A stretch of DNA of 64,000 nt, taken from assembly GCA_002110485.1 (NCBI GenBank), contig MOWL01000046.1, forward strand, positions 1,240,001 to 1,304,000, written 5' to 3'. How positions within the stretch are numbered: position 1 is the first letter of the stretch; each line of letters opens with the position of its first letter. Below the pieces are notes generated by a model. It worked only from the letters and a program-made list of their open reading frames with translations, was not told where the DNA came from and made no database searches. Made by a program: the position numbers and the translations under genes. Below, piece by piece: positions 45,830 through 57,745 of this stretch. Source of the DNA: Emergomyces orientalis. Its lineage: Eukaryota; Ascomycota; Eurotiomycetes; Onygenales; Ajellomycetaceae.

Positions 45830-46899
45830 TACAATCTAAATTGTATACTAGTATTTATTAATATTATATATAATATATTGATTTTTAAACTTTTAGTATA
45901 TTTTTCGAAGTTATATATAAGAAATGAATTGAAGCCCATTTGATCAGAGTGCCTTTGAACTGATAATGTATCACATTCACTGTCAGTCATGTGCATAGAT
46001 ATAGCATTAAAGATTGTTATTTCGTTCTGACGTTTTGTGGAGGAGAGCAAAAATTGCAGAAGCAACTAAAAAGAGTTGTAATTGCTTGCTTGGTTTCTGT
46101 CAAGCCCCCTGCTGCGGCTGCTGTCATTGTTGTAGCTCGTAAAAGATACCTTGTTGGGTGTAGTTATGCGTCGTCACTGTCTTGGCTCTCGGTGTTAGCT
46201 AGTTACAGATATAAAGACCAAGTTGCAGCACGGACGTCAGCACAAAGCCCCAGCAAAGACGCGAAGCCCTCTAGCTGGCTAGCTTGGAAACTTTATTCTG
46301 GGCAGTCAGTGCCTGAAATTGTTTCCGCAAGTTCACAAACTCTCTTGTCTGTGCTCAATCTATTAGCAGGTCTTAGACATTGTGAAGTGAAACTGAGTGA
46401 GCGTACAAGAAGCCCTTCTCAGAATGTTTACAGTCAATAAAAATCATTTTCTTCAGACTTCAAAGTTACATAAATGCAACAACCTAGATTAATCAATATT
46501 AGCTGAACAGTGTGATCTGAAAACTGTTATTGCAAAGAGAAGTGGGTAAAAATAAATAGTAATAAGAAAGATGAAAGAAATCAAGCAACAGTTCAGAGTT
46601 CATCTGTAACATGACATTGCCAAAACAATTGAGTGTATGGAGGATCACCCACCGAACGCTCGCGTATTTTTTCCCTTACAAGAGCATCAGATGGCGTCAA
46701 ACCCCCCTTAATTTATCTTCTTTATATTAATTTAATTCAAGCAAACTATGCCTGCAATTAACCCGAAATTCCATTTTTATTGATGGTTCAACGTTGCTCA
46801 TAATGATGGGTTATAAAATACAACTCTTTTTGAACCATTCTCTAAGCTCAACCTTGAAGAGACCATTCAGTCGCACTTAATACTACTTCATTCCGTTTT
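45830..46899. other. AT-rich intergenic; one doubtful 149-codon frame
   Basis: A frame at 45991-46440 (+) lies in a less AT-rich patch (46054-46400) but encodes nothing I recognise. The remainder is AT-rich with no feature. It includes the 3' flank of the FAD-oxidoreductase gene. Confidence 0.45.
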
Positions 46900-48442
46900 C
46901 TAAGTGAACAATTTGAATCCACCAGGGACGCCCTTCTGGAATAGGCCTTCTGAATCATATTTCTTGCTCACTTGCTGCAACTTCTGCTTGTTCTCTGCGC
47001 CGTATGAGCCGATAGGGTCCTGGAAATTGAAGGAATAGTTCATATATTTGAAGTCGGCCTTCTGGTTCCGTGAAACAGCTTCCTTCTCCACCTTCTCAAG
47101 TACTTCTTTCATCATACCTAGAACGATTTCGTCATCGCTCTTGTTCTTCCAGTATGTCAACAGGAGCAAAGAGACAAGGGGCCCATCCGCGGGATCCAAG
47201 CCTAGCGAGTTACCGCCGTGAAGGGCCGATGTCTTCAACAGAGAGACTGGGTAAGGTTGTAACGTTAGAGAGCAGACGAGGCCTTCGAGTGATTTGACAG
47301 GGTCGAGGGCTGAGGTATAGATTTCGGCCGCTGCTTGCAGGGTGGCGACATCGGCTTTTAGTGTTGTGTTCATGTACGCACATCTTGGTTATAAAAATCA
47401 GTCTTGCGTTCTACGGAGAAGGAGAATTGGGTGGATACCTCTGAAGATCCATGGCATCCGAAGCTTGCTCTGAGGCGGATTCCTTCAGGCTTTGTATCCG
47501 CATAGAGTTAAGCTGATCAACTTGTGGTTGAATTGCAGTAAATGGCTCAAGCACAGGCGGTCTTTCCACGGCTTGGGTATAATACACCTGGTTCTGACAC
47601 ATGGTCTGACCAAACTGGGCAGCATAGCCAACACTGATCATGAGGTGAGTCTCTTCGGTTGCGTCTGGATTTTGGAGCTCCTTAACCATAGCCTCAATCT
47701 GAGTGGGGAAGCTGGGCTCGAAGTAGTAGACACTGCCGCCCCAGAATGGTCCTTGGTTGAAGGTTTTCATATCATACTGAGTAATCACACCAAAGTTATT
47801 TGCACCACCTTTCAGTGCAATCCAGAGATCGGAATTCTCTTTAGCATTCGCATTAACGATGGCACCAGAGGCCAAAACGATTTCGTAGTTGACGACATTA
47901 TCGCACACGAAACCCTCACGCGAGGAGAAGATGGAAAGACCGCCTATTCGAGTTAACGATAATTAAATAAATTAAAAAAATAGTAGCTTTATACCTTGTA
48001 GTGCTAGCCCCCCAATACCACTTCTCCCAGATCGGCCTCCAGTCACACCAACTCCCTTACCATCAAGTTTCTCATAAATCTTGCTCCAGCGCTCACCGGC
48101 AGCAATTGACACAATGCCATCTTTCAACTCAACCCCAGTCAAGAGACCCAAATCCAGAGTAATGCCATCTTGAATATTCGCACAGCCCGGAGCGGGTTGC
48201 TGCCCACCCCCACGAATGGCGAATTGAGCCTCACCACTAGTCGCGAACGGTTTGATAGTCTGCAGGAATGTCGATATCGCTTCTTTAGTCTTGGGCCGGA
48301 AGATGTACGCTGGGGTAAGATCACTCTGTATTGCGGAGAGATATGACTTGTTGAGTTTATCAAATTCTTCTGTGCCTTGTGGGATGAACTTCTGGTCTGG
48401 AAGAGCCTGTTGCAAGGCTTTGATAGCTTGAGACATATTCAT
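46900..48442 (-). CDS. FAD-linked oxidoreductase (PCMH/VAO, berberine-bridge-like)
   Basis: Three exons, 47995-48442, 47439-47943 and 46900-47383, join to 478 codons; introns GTATAA..TAG and GTATCC..AAG. The N-terminal half is a VAO/PCMH FAD-binding domain: 'YIFRPKTKEAISTFLQTI', FAIRGGGQQPAPGCANIQDG, GERWSKIYEKLDGKGVGVTG, GRSGRSGIGGLALQGGLS and VVNYEIVLASG. The C-terminal half is a substrate domain ending FQKGVPGGFKLF. No signal peptide is seen, unlike secreted berberine-bridge enzymes, so it is probably cytosolic. Members oxidise diverse small molecules with O2 and are frequent in secondary-metabolite loci. The exon joins restore family motifs, so the gene looks functional. Substrate unknown. 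Confidence 0.9.
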
Positions 48443-50142
48443 TATTGGGAATAATGAAAGTGGGATAGTGGACTCGGCCTACAAAGCGGTTGATAGAAAT
48501 TAGAAAAGAAGGTATCAAATGACTCTCTCAAAAGTAAAGGTGAAGTGAACAGGCTGTAAGCTCAGTTAAGATGAAGAAATTGTTTTGGAATTTTTGAGAG
48601 AGGAATTGTTTTGAATACAAACATGGGGTTAGAGTTAACGGATGCATGTGTGCCTTAAGGTGATGACACCTCAGGGAAGTAGAAAGTACAGAAAGTAGAG
48701 AGAACTCATGTACTTATAATATTATTTGTAAATTACTAGAAAAAGAATGGAGAACAGAAAAGAGAAAGAAAAAACTTAGAGTCTTATACTATTATATTTA
48801 CATGAATTCGTTAATTCAGTTTTGTTCAGACTGGAAGTTCTAGAAATCTAATCACTGCTATGAAGTTAAAAGGAGTCGACAATTTGAGCAAAGAAGGAAG
48901 ATATTTAGGCAACCATGATGCACCGCTCAACGCAGCAGCTGCAAGTCCTATGACACATTGCAGCAATCAAGCTAACGCAATAAAAGGTCACTCTGTTTTG
49001 AGCTCCGAAGTCCGATTCTGCCCCTTCCGGGAGGTGCGCATCCCTGCATCACTATTAGGCTGAAAAGGGAAAGGATTTTCTCTCTCTCTCTCCCCCTCAG
49101 AGTCGCCAATTAGAGAAAGACAAGTGAGGAGGCGGAGTTTCCTTAACACATGTTGTTATAGTGGTGTCTCACGACTGCAGTCTTATCTGTCCTCCACCCC
49201 CGCTCCCACACTTCAGCAGAAAATGACATCCACGACCACGTGTTCGTTCTTCGTGGAGACTTTTACTACCACTGATGTTAGCGGTCAAACATTAAAGGCC
49301 ATTCTTGAGTCTAACGCCATTCTGAATGTTTTTTTCGACGTTTGCAATGATTCAGATGCACTGTAGTATGCACACTTCGGGGTTAAACTGGGCGGTATTC
49401 ATGACCTTCTGTTTATGAAGCTAGTGACATGAACATTTCCGAAAACCTATGTTAAGAGGCTATCTTGTTGCCTTGAGAGACAGTGGAATCTACAAAGTCT
49501 TCAACACATGACCTCTAGAGAATGAGATAATGGTATAACCGTGCCAAGCAAACTCACCACCTCTCATTAGTGAGTGCGCCCCACTGCAATGTAATATCAC
49601 CGCAAAGGTAATATTTTGAGAACGCCGAATTTCAAAAATTCATCATTAATCATCATCACATCTATCTATAATATAAAAATCATCTATATACTCATTAGAG
49701 AGAGTAGAATTCATCACAGATTAAAATACATTAGAATTATTGTGTTGTGATTGATTCATGACAGTTCTAGTAAGTTTGATTTCAATTATCTGTAGAGCTT
49801 TATTATACTCTTTTTTTAATTTCTCTGTCTTGTGATTGGTGATCTTGCAATTTGTGTCTTTAATAGTGAGAACCCCCTCTATTTGCACCTGCCTGCAGAT
49901 GAATTTGATGAGCTAATATCTATTCACTTAATAGTGGTCAGCTAGCTCTCTCTTGCAGTGCGTGTTCAATTCTGCTTGAATTATACTACTCTTAAATATC
50001 TTATTCAAACACTTGATTAAATCTGATGTAAGTGAATTCTTCATATCTTGTATAGTCTTCTCTGTCACTTCAATTTGATGCTGTAGTTTCATAACCATAT
50101 TTGAGAAAGTCAATTGTGAAGAAACAGTTAATAGTTACTTGT
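48443..50142. other. Intergenic; possible transposase tail at the right end
   Basis: Left part: upstream region of the FAD-oxidoreductase gene; a CT-repeat run (49080-49096) and a weak 80-codon frame at 49124-49366 that I do not recognise. Right part (about 49700-50113, minus): a degenerate, coiled-coil-like frame (MKLQHQIEVTEKTIQDMKNS, later GVLTIKDTNCKI) reminiscent of C-terminal tails of fungal pogo/Fot1 DDE transposases. It is cut by the gypsy insertion at 50143. The identification is tentative. Confidence 0.4.
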
Positions 50143-50431
50143 TGTAACGGGCCTACGCCGAAGAGCTCGGCACTAATATAGGTCTTATATAACAAAATAG
50201 AAAATGTTAAGAAAGGAAGAGAAAAGAAAGAGAAATTCATTGAAGACAGAGATTTATACACATACACAGTGAAGCTCTGAGCGGAGCTCTGGGCGGAAGA
50301 ATAGAAGCTCTGATAAGAGGGTTAGTTCAGGAATCGGAGCTTTCGGAGCGGAGAAACCATGGAGTGTACACTTTCAGAGACATAGCAGAGGCGTAGCGGA
50401 ATGGTCTATTAATCGGGCGTAGTCTGTCACA
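50143..50431 (-). repeat. 3' LTR of the gypsy element (289 bp)
   Basis: In element orientation TGTGACAGACTACGCCCG ... GGCCCGTTACA. Same length as the other LTR, with transitions between them (for example GCCCG against ACCCG at the start). Confidence 0.85.
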
Positions 50432-50458
50432 TTAGCCCCCCCTTTCGCAGAGTGAGGG

Positions 50459-53400
50459 TTAAGTGGTAGAGTTGTGGGCGCGTTGTTCCCATCGTTCGAG
50501 GGCCGCTGTTTCAGACAGCACGGAGCCTGGGGTCCAGGTCAGGCGATCATAGTCGACCCATTTCACGAGGTATTGTCGGCCGCGGCCACAGGGTCTTTCA
50601 TCTAGAATGTCTTCTATCTCTCATTCAAGTTTGTTGTCTTCTCCTATGATCCCTAGCGGTTGCCAGTCGGACGTCAGTTGAGAAGGGAATGGGTCGGTGA
50701 CAGCACAGTGCAGCAAGCTTGTATGAAAAATGTTGTGGATCCCAGACAGAGTGTTAAGACAGTAGTTGTGGCTGCCTAGGACTTCCACAACTTTGTATTT
50801 CGCGTGGCGGTAATCTAGCGTGTGTGATGAGTGTGTGGTTCATATGTTTCTGAGGTTTAACCACACAAGGTCTTCTATCTTATACTGTTCAGTGGGGTCT
50901 TGTTGTACATTAGCTTCATCTTCTTGGTCCTGCTTCGCGCTTGCCATGGAGGCTTCTGCCCAGTTGCAGGCATCTTGAAGCTTCGTTACTATATTGTCCG
51001 CGATTTGGACTGGGTTGTGAGGATTCAGTGTGAGCTGCATGAGTTCTAGAAGATCAAGTATTTTCATGTGATAGTCATGTGTAAGAAAGAATGAGCTCAT
51101 GCCTGTTGAGACCATGTCTCGGCCGTTAATAGCAACTTTGGCGTGCAGAAGGAGGTCGTGCCAGTCATTCTGTGAGTAGTTGCAGAACTTGTGAAGGTAA
51201 TTCTTCACTGTTTGAATCATTTGCTCTGACGCGCCATCAGTCTCTGGGTGATAGGCAGTCAACAGGCAGTGTGTGATTTTGAGAATCTGGCAGATTCTCA
51301 TTCAGAGAGCTTCTATGAATTGGCAACCTCAATTCAATACTATTGACCTTGGTAAGCCGTGCATTCAGTAGAATGGGCTTTGTAGAAAGGCTTTGATGAC
51401 TCATTCAGCATTCATTTCCTTGCAGGGTTCTAATATCACACTCTTGCTTAGTTGGTCAACAATTACCAACATGTTCTTACAACCATTGCTTTCGGGGAGG
51501 TCGACGGCGAAATCAATAGCTACATTCTGCCAGATTCTGTCAGAGATGTCAAGCGGTTTGAGAAGTTCTTTTCTACAGTCTTTTCATGAGATGATGAAGA
51601 AACAGTGATTACAGTTTCAGATAAAGTGTCAGATACTGTTTGATATCTCAGGCCAGTAGAATTCTCAGGAGATCATTCAGTATAGTTGTTCACAGCCTGA
51701 GTGGCCAGTTATACGCGAGTTGTGCGTTTCTTGCATGATCTGAGTGCATAGAGGTTCTGATTGTGAGACTCAGCATCAGTCACAGAAGTGAAGAGTGCTG
51801 TTGTTGTCAACTGAGTATTCTGAAATGTCAGTTCTCACGCGTAGTTCTGGGGAAAATCAGGGTGCTCCTTGATGTACATTCTTGATAAGGAGTTGGAGAA
51901 GTTCATCTGTCAGAGCTGAAGTACACCATAGTTCATCAAGTGACATTTCAGAAGAGGTGGAGGGAGCTGAGATGTCAGAGGTGATTCATAGAGAGAGTAT
52001 CTTAATCAGGGAAGCATGAATCATGCTGTGCACTGTCTCGTCCTGACTAACTAATATCTTTGGGTCTAGAAGTCGGTGTTCACAGTTGATTCAGCAGGCA
52101 TTCACTGTGTTGGAAGGCATATCCTGTTCTCGTCGTGAGAGGGCGTCTGCCATAGAGTTCTGGCTATCAGAGCAGTAGTGTATCATGAAGTGAAAGTGGC
52201 TCAGTAGTTTGAATCATTGCATCTGTCATTTCATTAGCTTACAAGTAGTTGTGAAGTGCTTGAGATTCTTATAATTCATGATTATTTCAAATTTGAGTAT
52301 GCTGTGAAGTTCAGAATCTCATTCTTCTAGACAGTGTATAATTATAAGAAGTTTCTTGTTGTAGATCTCATAGTTGCACTCAGCAGGGTTCATTTTCTTG
52401 GACATGAAGGTGCATGGTCGTAGGACACCTTCATCATCATACTGTAGTATAGCTCCACCAGTAACATAATCAGAGGAGTCGGCTTCTACAACTGTATCAC
52501 AGTCGGGGTTGAATGTTATTAACAAGGATGTGCTGATGAACATCTTCTTCATATGTATGAAGGCAGCGTCGGCATCTGCTGACCAGTGAAACACTGAATC
52601 CTTCCTAGTTAATTCAGTGAGTGGTCGGGCGATATCTGAGAAGTTTCATATGAACTGTCAGTAGAAGTTGACAAATCTGATGAAGCTATGCATGTCTTTC
52701 ACAGTTCATGGAGTCTCTCATTCAAGAATGGCGGAGACCTTCTCAGAATCCATTCAAACACCTTTGCCAGCTTCTATGATGAAACCTAGATATTTTGTAG
52801 TCTTGACTTCAAAGTCACATTTGTCAATGTCTATCAGTAAGCCTGCTTCTTGAAGTTGTTGTAGAATCTTTTGTATGTGTTCTTGGTGTTCTCTTCAGGA
52901 ACTGTCAGTGAAGATGAGGATATTGTTCAAATAGACAGATGTGAATTCATCAAGAAAGTCTTGTAACACTCAATTGATGTACTTCTGGAACATGCTCGGG
53001 GCGTTAGCTAGTCCAAAGGGTGTGACTACCCATTCGAAGAGGCTGTATTGTGTCTGAAATGCTGTTAATCACTCATCACCTTCTGCAATGCAGATCTTGT
53101 GAAAGGTGGCGACAATGTCCAATTTCGTGAACCATTGAGCGCGTCTGATACAAGCAAGGGTTTCATTGATAAGTGATAGTGGATAACAGTCTTTCTTTGT
53201 AAGACAGTTCAATCCTTGATAGTCTACACAGAATCGGAGTCCCCCGCCTGGTTTCTTTGCAAAAAGGATTGGGGCTGCGGCAGATGAGTTACTAACTCGT
53301 ATGAACCCTTTATCTAGTAGGTCGTTGAGGGTCTTATGAAGGAGGAGGAGTTCGTCTCGGGACATGTTGTAAAGGGGGCCTCAAGGGGGTTCAGGGTCCT

Positions 53401-54170
53401 TGCCATCCTTCTTCTTGAGCTCGATTCAGTGATCTACCCCTGGTTCTTGTAGGGGTGGTAGGTTCTCGGCGTCGTCTTGTCAGAAGACGTCTAGATATTC
53501 GTGGTACTGCTGTGGGAGCTTTGTGAGAGGGTCTGTTTGTGTTGTGTGGGCGAGTTTGTCGAGGGCTTTTTTGATATCTGCCAAGCTAGCAGAGTATATC
53601 ACTACACAGTCCTGTTGTCTGTGATTTTGTTGGGAGTTCTTTCAGAGAAGTTCATAAGCATTAGCAGAAATTTGTGTAAGATTCATGGTATTATGGACAT
53701 CATTTTCATGCATGCAGTCATTATTAGAGAAAATGAGGCTTCTGTTCTGTGTGTCCAGTAAGACGCCTTCCTCGGATAGCCAGGCGAGTCCTAGCATGAG
53801 ATTGTAGTCAAGATTATCAACTTTGTACACATAAGTATTCTTGTGTTGATGTCCTCCAACATCTATGTCTAGTTTCATTATATAACAGGTGCAGACATCT
53901 CTAGGGCCGTCAAACCCTGCGAGAAGGCGAGGTTTCAGTAAAAGAATATACTGAAGATTATAAAGTCTTATGACTGAAGATTTAATCATTGTGTAATGGC
54001 ATAGACCACTGTCTACCATGGCATTCATATTATATGTGCTATTTACCACGGTAGATACAAGAATTGCGTCCATTGCCATCTTTTCTTCAAATTGTTGTTG
54101 TCTGATCTCTTTGAGCTCCTGTTTGCGAGTTTTCACAGAAGCTAGTCTTTTCCCTGCTTGAATTCTCTGA
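50459..54170 (-). pseudogene. Gypsy pol: protease, RT, RNase H, integrase, chromodomain; many TGA stops
   Basis: One frame runs from the overlap with gag (about 54170) to the TAA at 50459-50461 without a frameshift. In order: a protease-like DSG motif (AMVDSGLCHY near 54015); a reverse transcriptase (KPGGGLRFCVDYQGLN near 53230) whose catalytic Asp pair reads Asn-Asn in YLNNILIF (52922-52927), so it is dead; RNase H (VVEADSSDYVTGGAI); a HHCC integrase zinc site (HNSRITGHSG.., CNHC); an integrase core (AYHPETDGASEQ); and a C-terminal chromodomain (GRGRQYLVKWVDYDRLTWTP). Numerous in-frame TGA codons lie at family Arg or Trp positions, for instance two in what should be DRCWV. Confidence 0.9.
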
Positions 54171-55365
54171 TCAGAGTGTCTTCATAGCTGTCGTCCGAAT
54201 CTTCTTCCACTATGGCGTGGTTGGCACGGATTGCTGGCAACAGTCTATTCATTGTGCGAGGGGGGAGGTAAGCGGAGCAGCAGTCAGAGGCAATGTGACC
54301 TGATCAGTTGCAGTTGATGCAAACCCCTTGTTGGCATCAGTTGGCTGTGTCTTCAGGAGCAATCTCTGAGACTCAGAAGTCTGTTTGGACTGCAGAGACC
54401 CTTGCTTGTGTGTAAGCATTGAAGTCTACTCAGTTCATGACATCTGCATTGTTCTTCAGAGCGGGCGTGTTGGCAGCAGGGGTGTAATGTTTCCTGCCAC
54501 CAGCTTGTATGCTTTTGAGCTTGGTGAGACAGTCATCTAAGGTTCAGAGTTGTATACAAAAAGCTTCATATGTTGAAGCTTCTTCAACACTAACTAGAAC
54601 TTGCAGTATTTCAAATGCTAGAGCTTTCTTTAGTATACTGATCTTCATTTGGTCCTTTCATTGTTGACCACCTGCTTCTAGGATCTTGGTGTCAAAGTCA
54701 GGGATGAATGTCATGAGAGGGGTATTCCTTTGGCAGACACTCTGCAGTCAGTCTAATGCTTTCTGTTGCGCGGTGGTATCTTTGAATAGAACATCAAGAT
54801 GTTTGATGATGTTGTCTGAAGTACATAGTGCTGGTTCACATGCCTTCATTCAGGGATGGAACTTTTGCTTAGCGCGATCTTTCAGTCAGCCATTGATATA
54901 TCAATCTTGATTGATTAATGAGCTGATGATGTCTTCATCTATGTTTAGTTTCGTGAGCATATCTAGTCTCCATGATGAATAGAGAGTGAGGTCAGAAGCA
55001 TCAAAATATGCAGAAGTACTGAAGCGCTTCTTCAGTGATCATGCCGCGTGCGAAGAGTTTATTATTGACTCAGTCAGCATCAGAACTGTAGTTTCAACAG
55101 GGGTTTCTTGTTGAATCAACAAGCATTGGATTTCTTCATACTGGTGTTGCTGTTGTTGGTGGCTAGCGTGCATATCAGTCATCTGTTGCTGCTGCAGCTT
55201 CAACATTGTTCGAAGCCATGGCAGCATCTTGGTGAAGTTCGCCATTGAGGGTTCACCTGCGTTGTCAGCGGACATGGTTGCTTCAGATGTCAGGACTAGG
55301 GGTTCCATCTCTGTGTTAAGGAATTTGTCAGGTTTGAAGAAAGTGTATTCATATGAAAACTTCAT
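54142..55365 (-). pseudogene. Gypsy gag, nine in-frame TGA codons
   Basis: A 408-codon frame from the ATG at 55365 to a TAG at 54142-54144, which looks like the natural gag end because pol overlaps it in another frame. Gln/His-rich N-terminal coiled region, central capsid-like part, then a CCHC knuckle (CINC..SGHIASDC near 54300) with a TGA inside. I count nine premature stops, all TGA, none TAA or TAG, and no indels. Most sit where Trp is expected. Confidence 0.8.
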
Positions 55366-55579
55366 ACATCTGGGGTATCAGAACTCTCAGGTCTTTCACT
55401 GATACATCTCTTTCATGAGATCTAGTTGCAGGGCCAAGACAATTGACAAGCAAGCTTCTTCTATCTAGTAGAGGTTCAATGACTGCTAGCTAGTTGTCTT
55501 CTTTATTTCTTACGTGTTATTATGTGTTCGGATAATCGAATAATTGTTCCTCATAAGAATACAATGAATGTTTTCTAAG

Positions 55580-55868
55580 TGTAATGGGCCTACGCCGAAG
55601 AGCTCAGCACTAATATAGATCTTATATAACAAAATAGAAAATGTTAAGAAAGGAAGAGAAAAGGAAGAGAAATTCATTGAAGACAGAGATTTATACACAT
55701 ACACAGTGAAGCTCTGAGTGAAGCTCTGGGCGGAAGAATAGAAGCTCTGATAAGAGGGTTAGTTCAGGAATCGGAGCTTTTGAAGTGGAGAAACCATGGA
55801 GTGTACACTTTCAGAGGCGTAGCGGGGGCGTAGCGGAATGGTCTATTAATCGGGTGTAGCCTGTCACA
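55580..55868 (-). repeat. 5' LTR of the gypsy element (289 bp)
   Basis: TGTGACAGGCTACACCCG ... GGCCCATTACA in element orientation; direct copy of 50143-50431. Confidence 0.85.
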
Positions 55869-56899
55869 AATAATAATAATAATACTTCATCTTAAAAATG
55901 TCATGAATTTCTTGGTTCACGGTTTTCTATCTCAATATCAGCAAAGAAAGAGCCCCACCATGAGCCACATGAGGAAGAGTCTTATCAAAACCATGTTCAA
56001 GTTGAGTATTTTATGTTTTTTTGGTGGCTGCCACAGTTCAGAGAGCGCTGAGTCATCAAATAGAGCTTCATACACTGAATAGCTGTAGTCTGTGCAGAGT
56101 CTCTTTTTTCACAACTTTCATGCTGAGGACTAGTGTTCATCCATCTCCGCATCTGAACTGATGATGATAGTGTTATAAAGCTCATTGTGAGGACTATCAG
56201 CTGACACCATGATTGAAAAACAAGTTTGCCTGAGAAATGTCACTCACTAAGAACAGTTTGTGATGCAAGAAGATGACTTCAGATGTGAGACTGTAGAAAA
56301 AAGAATAATAAAAAGCATCAGTGAGAAAAAACAGATTCTTTTATATACACTCAGTTGTTTTTGAGTACACAAAGGCCTCTCAGCAGGTTTCAGTCTCGGC
56401 GCATTGTAGAATGAGAAGTGGAAAAGAAATTGAAAGAAAGATGAATTCAAGACAGAAGAAAACTCATATATATACTCAGAGCTAAGAAAGCAGTCATGTG
56501 AGCTCAGACTGTGCTGTCTCATCTGTTGAGAGTCAATAAGTTTCTCTGAATATGTGAAGAGAAATAGTATCACAGAGTTTTCACTGATAGTCAATATCTT
56601 GAGACTCTAGAAAGAAGCTCTAGAACCAGATGAGTCTGAAGTGAGATAAAGAGAACAATCTTTATAGTCAATGAAAACTGTTTATTCTTTCACTCTGCAG
56701 AGAATTCTATGACCAACTTCTTACAGCCTGATATTAAATTGCTCTGCAGTTGCTTGTATACCTCTATGCAACAAGGTACTTCAGAATTGTATCCAGGAAT
56801 TTGACTCAGTCACTTGAGGGACACTTTCCACAGCTGTATCTATCTTGACAGGCATATCAAGGCAGTCACTGGAAAACCACTCGGATCCGATCCAGAGGG
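55869..56899. other. AT-rich DNA with decayed coding traces, not assignable
   Basis: Starts with AAT repeats at the gypsy border. A minus-strand frame at 55997-56185 and traces such as ELYNTIIISSDAEMDE suggest a transition-mutated gene, but no family is recognised. 56247-56594 (-) is low complexity. Confidence 0.4.
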
Positions 56900-57745
56900 G
56901 GCAGTGCCATGCTCGTTGGTATTTCTCCGGCTCCCGCCGAGAGTTTGGCCCCAGAAGTTGCCATCAAGATCGAGCACAACAATGCTGAACTGCTTCAGCA
57001 TGAGTCCCATGTCTACAGACACCTCAGTGGTGGTGTCGGAATCCCTTTTATTCATTGGTTTGGCATGCCCGCAGATGACTATCAGGTCATGATTATTGAT
57101 CTACTTGATTCTACCCTGGAGAACCTTTTCATCTTCTGTGACAGAAAATTCACTCTGAAGACTGTGCTTTCATTGACTGAGCAACTTATATTCTGTATTG
57201 AAGATATTCATAAAAAGTCTTTTCTTCATTGTGATGTCAGGCCCGACCACTTTCTAATGAGTATTGAAAAGTGTGGAAATCAAGTTCACACTATTGATTT
57301 TACACTGACTAAGGAATATGATCTTGAAGGTTCAGCTTGTGAAACACTGAACACTGACACTGCCTGCTTTGCTAGTATCAATGCTTATTTAAGACTGGAG
57401 CAATCTTCTTGTGATGATATGAAGACTTTTATCTATATATTGCTGTATTTACTTCATGTATCTCTTCCATGACTAGACCTGACTGCTCTGATAGAGTGGG
57501 AGAATCACAATTTATTTTAAAGAAAAAACAGAATATTCTCATCAGTCAACTCTGTAGTGAATTGTCTGCTGAATTCTCTATCTTCTTCATGTACTGTCAA
57601 TCCCTTTTCATCAAAAAAAAGCTAGACTATTTCTATCTCTGAAAGATCTTCTGTGATTTGTTTGCATGTGAGAGATTTCAGAATGACTATATCTTTAACT
57701 GAACAATTAAAAAGTATCAAATGAAATCTGAATCATGATGTGACT
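56900..57745 (+). pseudogene. Casein kinase 1-like pseudogene, copy A
   Basis: From 56909 the frame reads as the CK1 catalytic domain without its glycine loop: EVAIKIEHNNAELLQHE, GGVGIPFIHWFG, ENLFIFCDRKFTLKTVL, then FLHCDVRPDHFLM in place of the HRD loop and IDFTLTKEYD in place of DFG. Both catalytic motifs are altered (Arg to Cys next to the loop Asp, Asn to His, Gly to Thr). After a TGA at 57470-57472 and a one-base shift near 57515, the C-lobe continues (LILKKKQNILISQLC .. KIFCDLFACERFQNDYIFN) with TGA at the YLRKIF Arg and the FNWT Trp. The 3' part is strongly AT-shifted. A dead copy of a normally essential nuclear or cytosolic kinase. Confidence 0.8.

Larger units (their letters stand above)
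50143..55868 (-). mobile_element. Ty3/gypsy retrotransposon with chromodomain (chromovirus type), inactivated
   Basis: Two direct 289-bp LTRs (50143-50431, 55580-55868) flank gag and pol on the minus strand in the order gag, protease, reverse transcriptase, RNase H, integrase, chromodomain. A polypurine tract (AAAGGGGGGGCTAA in element sense, 50432-50445) precedes the 3' LTR. The flanking five-mers (CTTGT left, AATAA right) do not match, so either the duplication has decayed or the copy was rearranged. No primer site matching a tRNA was recognised next to the 5' LTR. Confidence 0.9.

Noticed and set aside
45991..46440. 149-codon open frame on the plus strand
   Set aside because: Alanine/serine-rich without domain; surrounded by AT-rich repeat debris; no family resemblance.
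22777..54136. UGA read as tryptophan in the retroelements
   Set aside because: Many TGA sites are at Trp positions, but others are at Arg (for example in gypsy DRCWV and SREFYW contexts), and intact host genes here use TGG for Trp and TGA as a normal stop (TFB5, PhyH). Transition mutation explains all sites.
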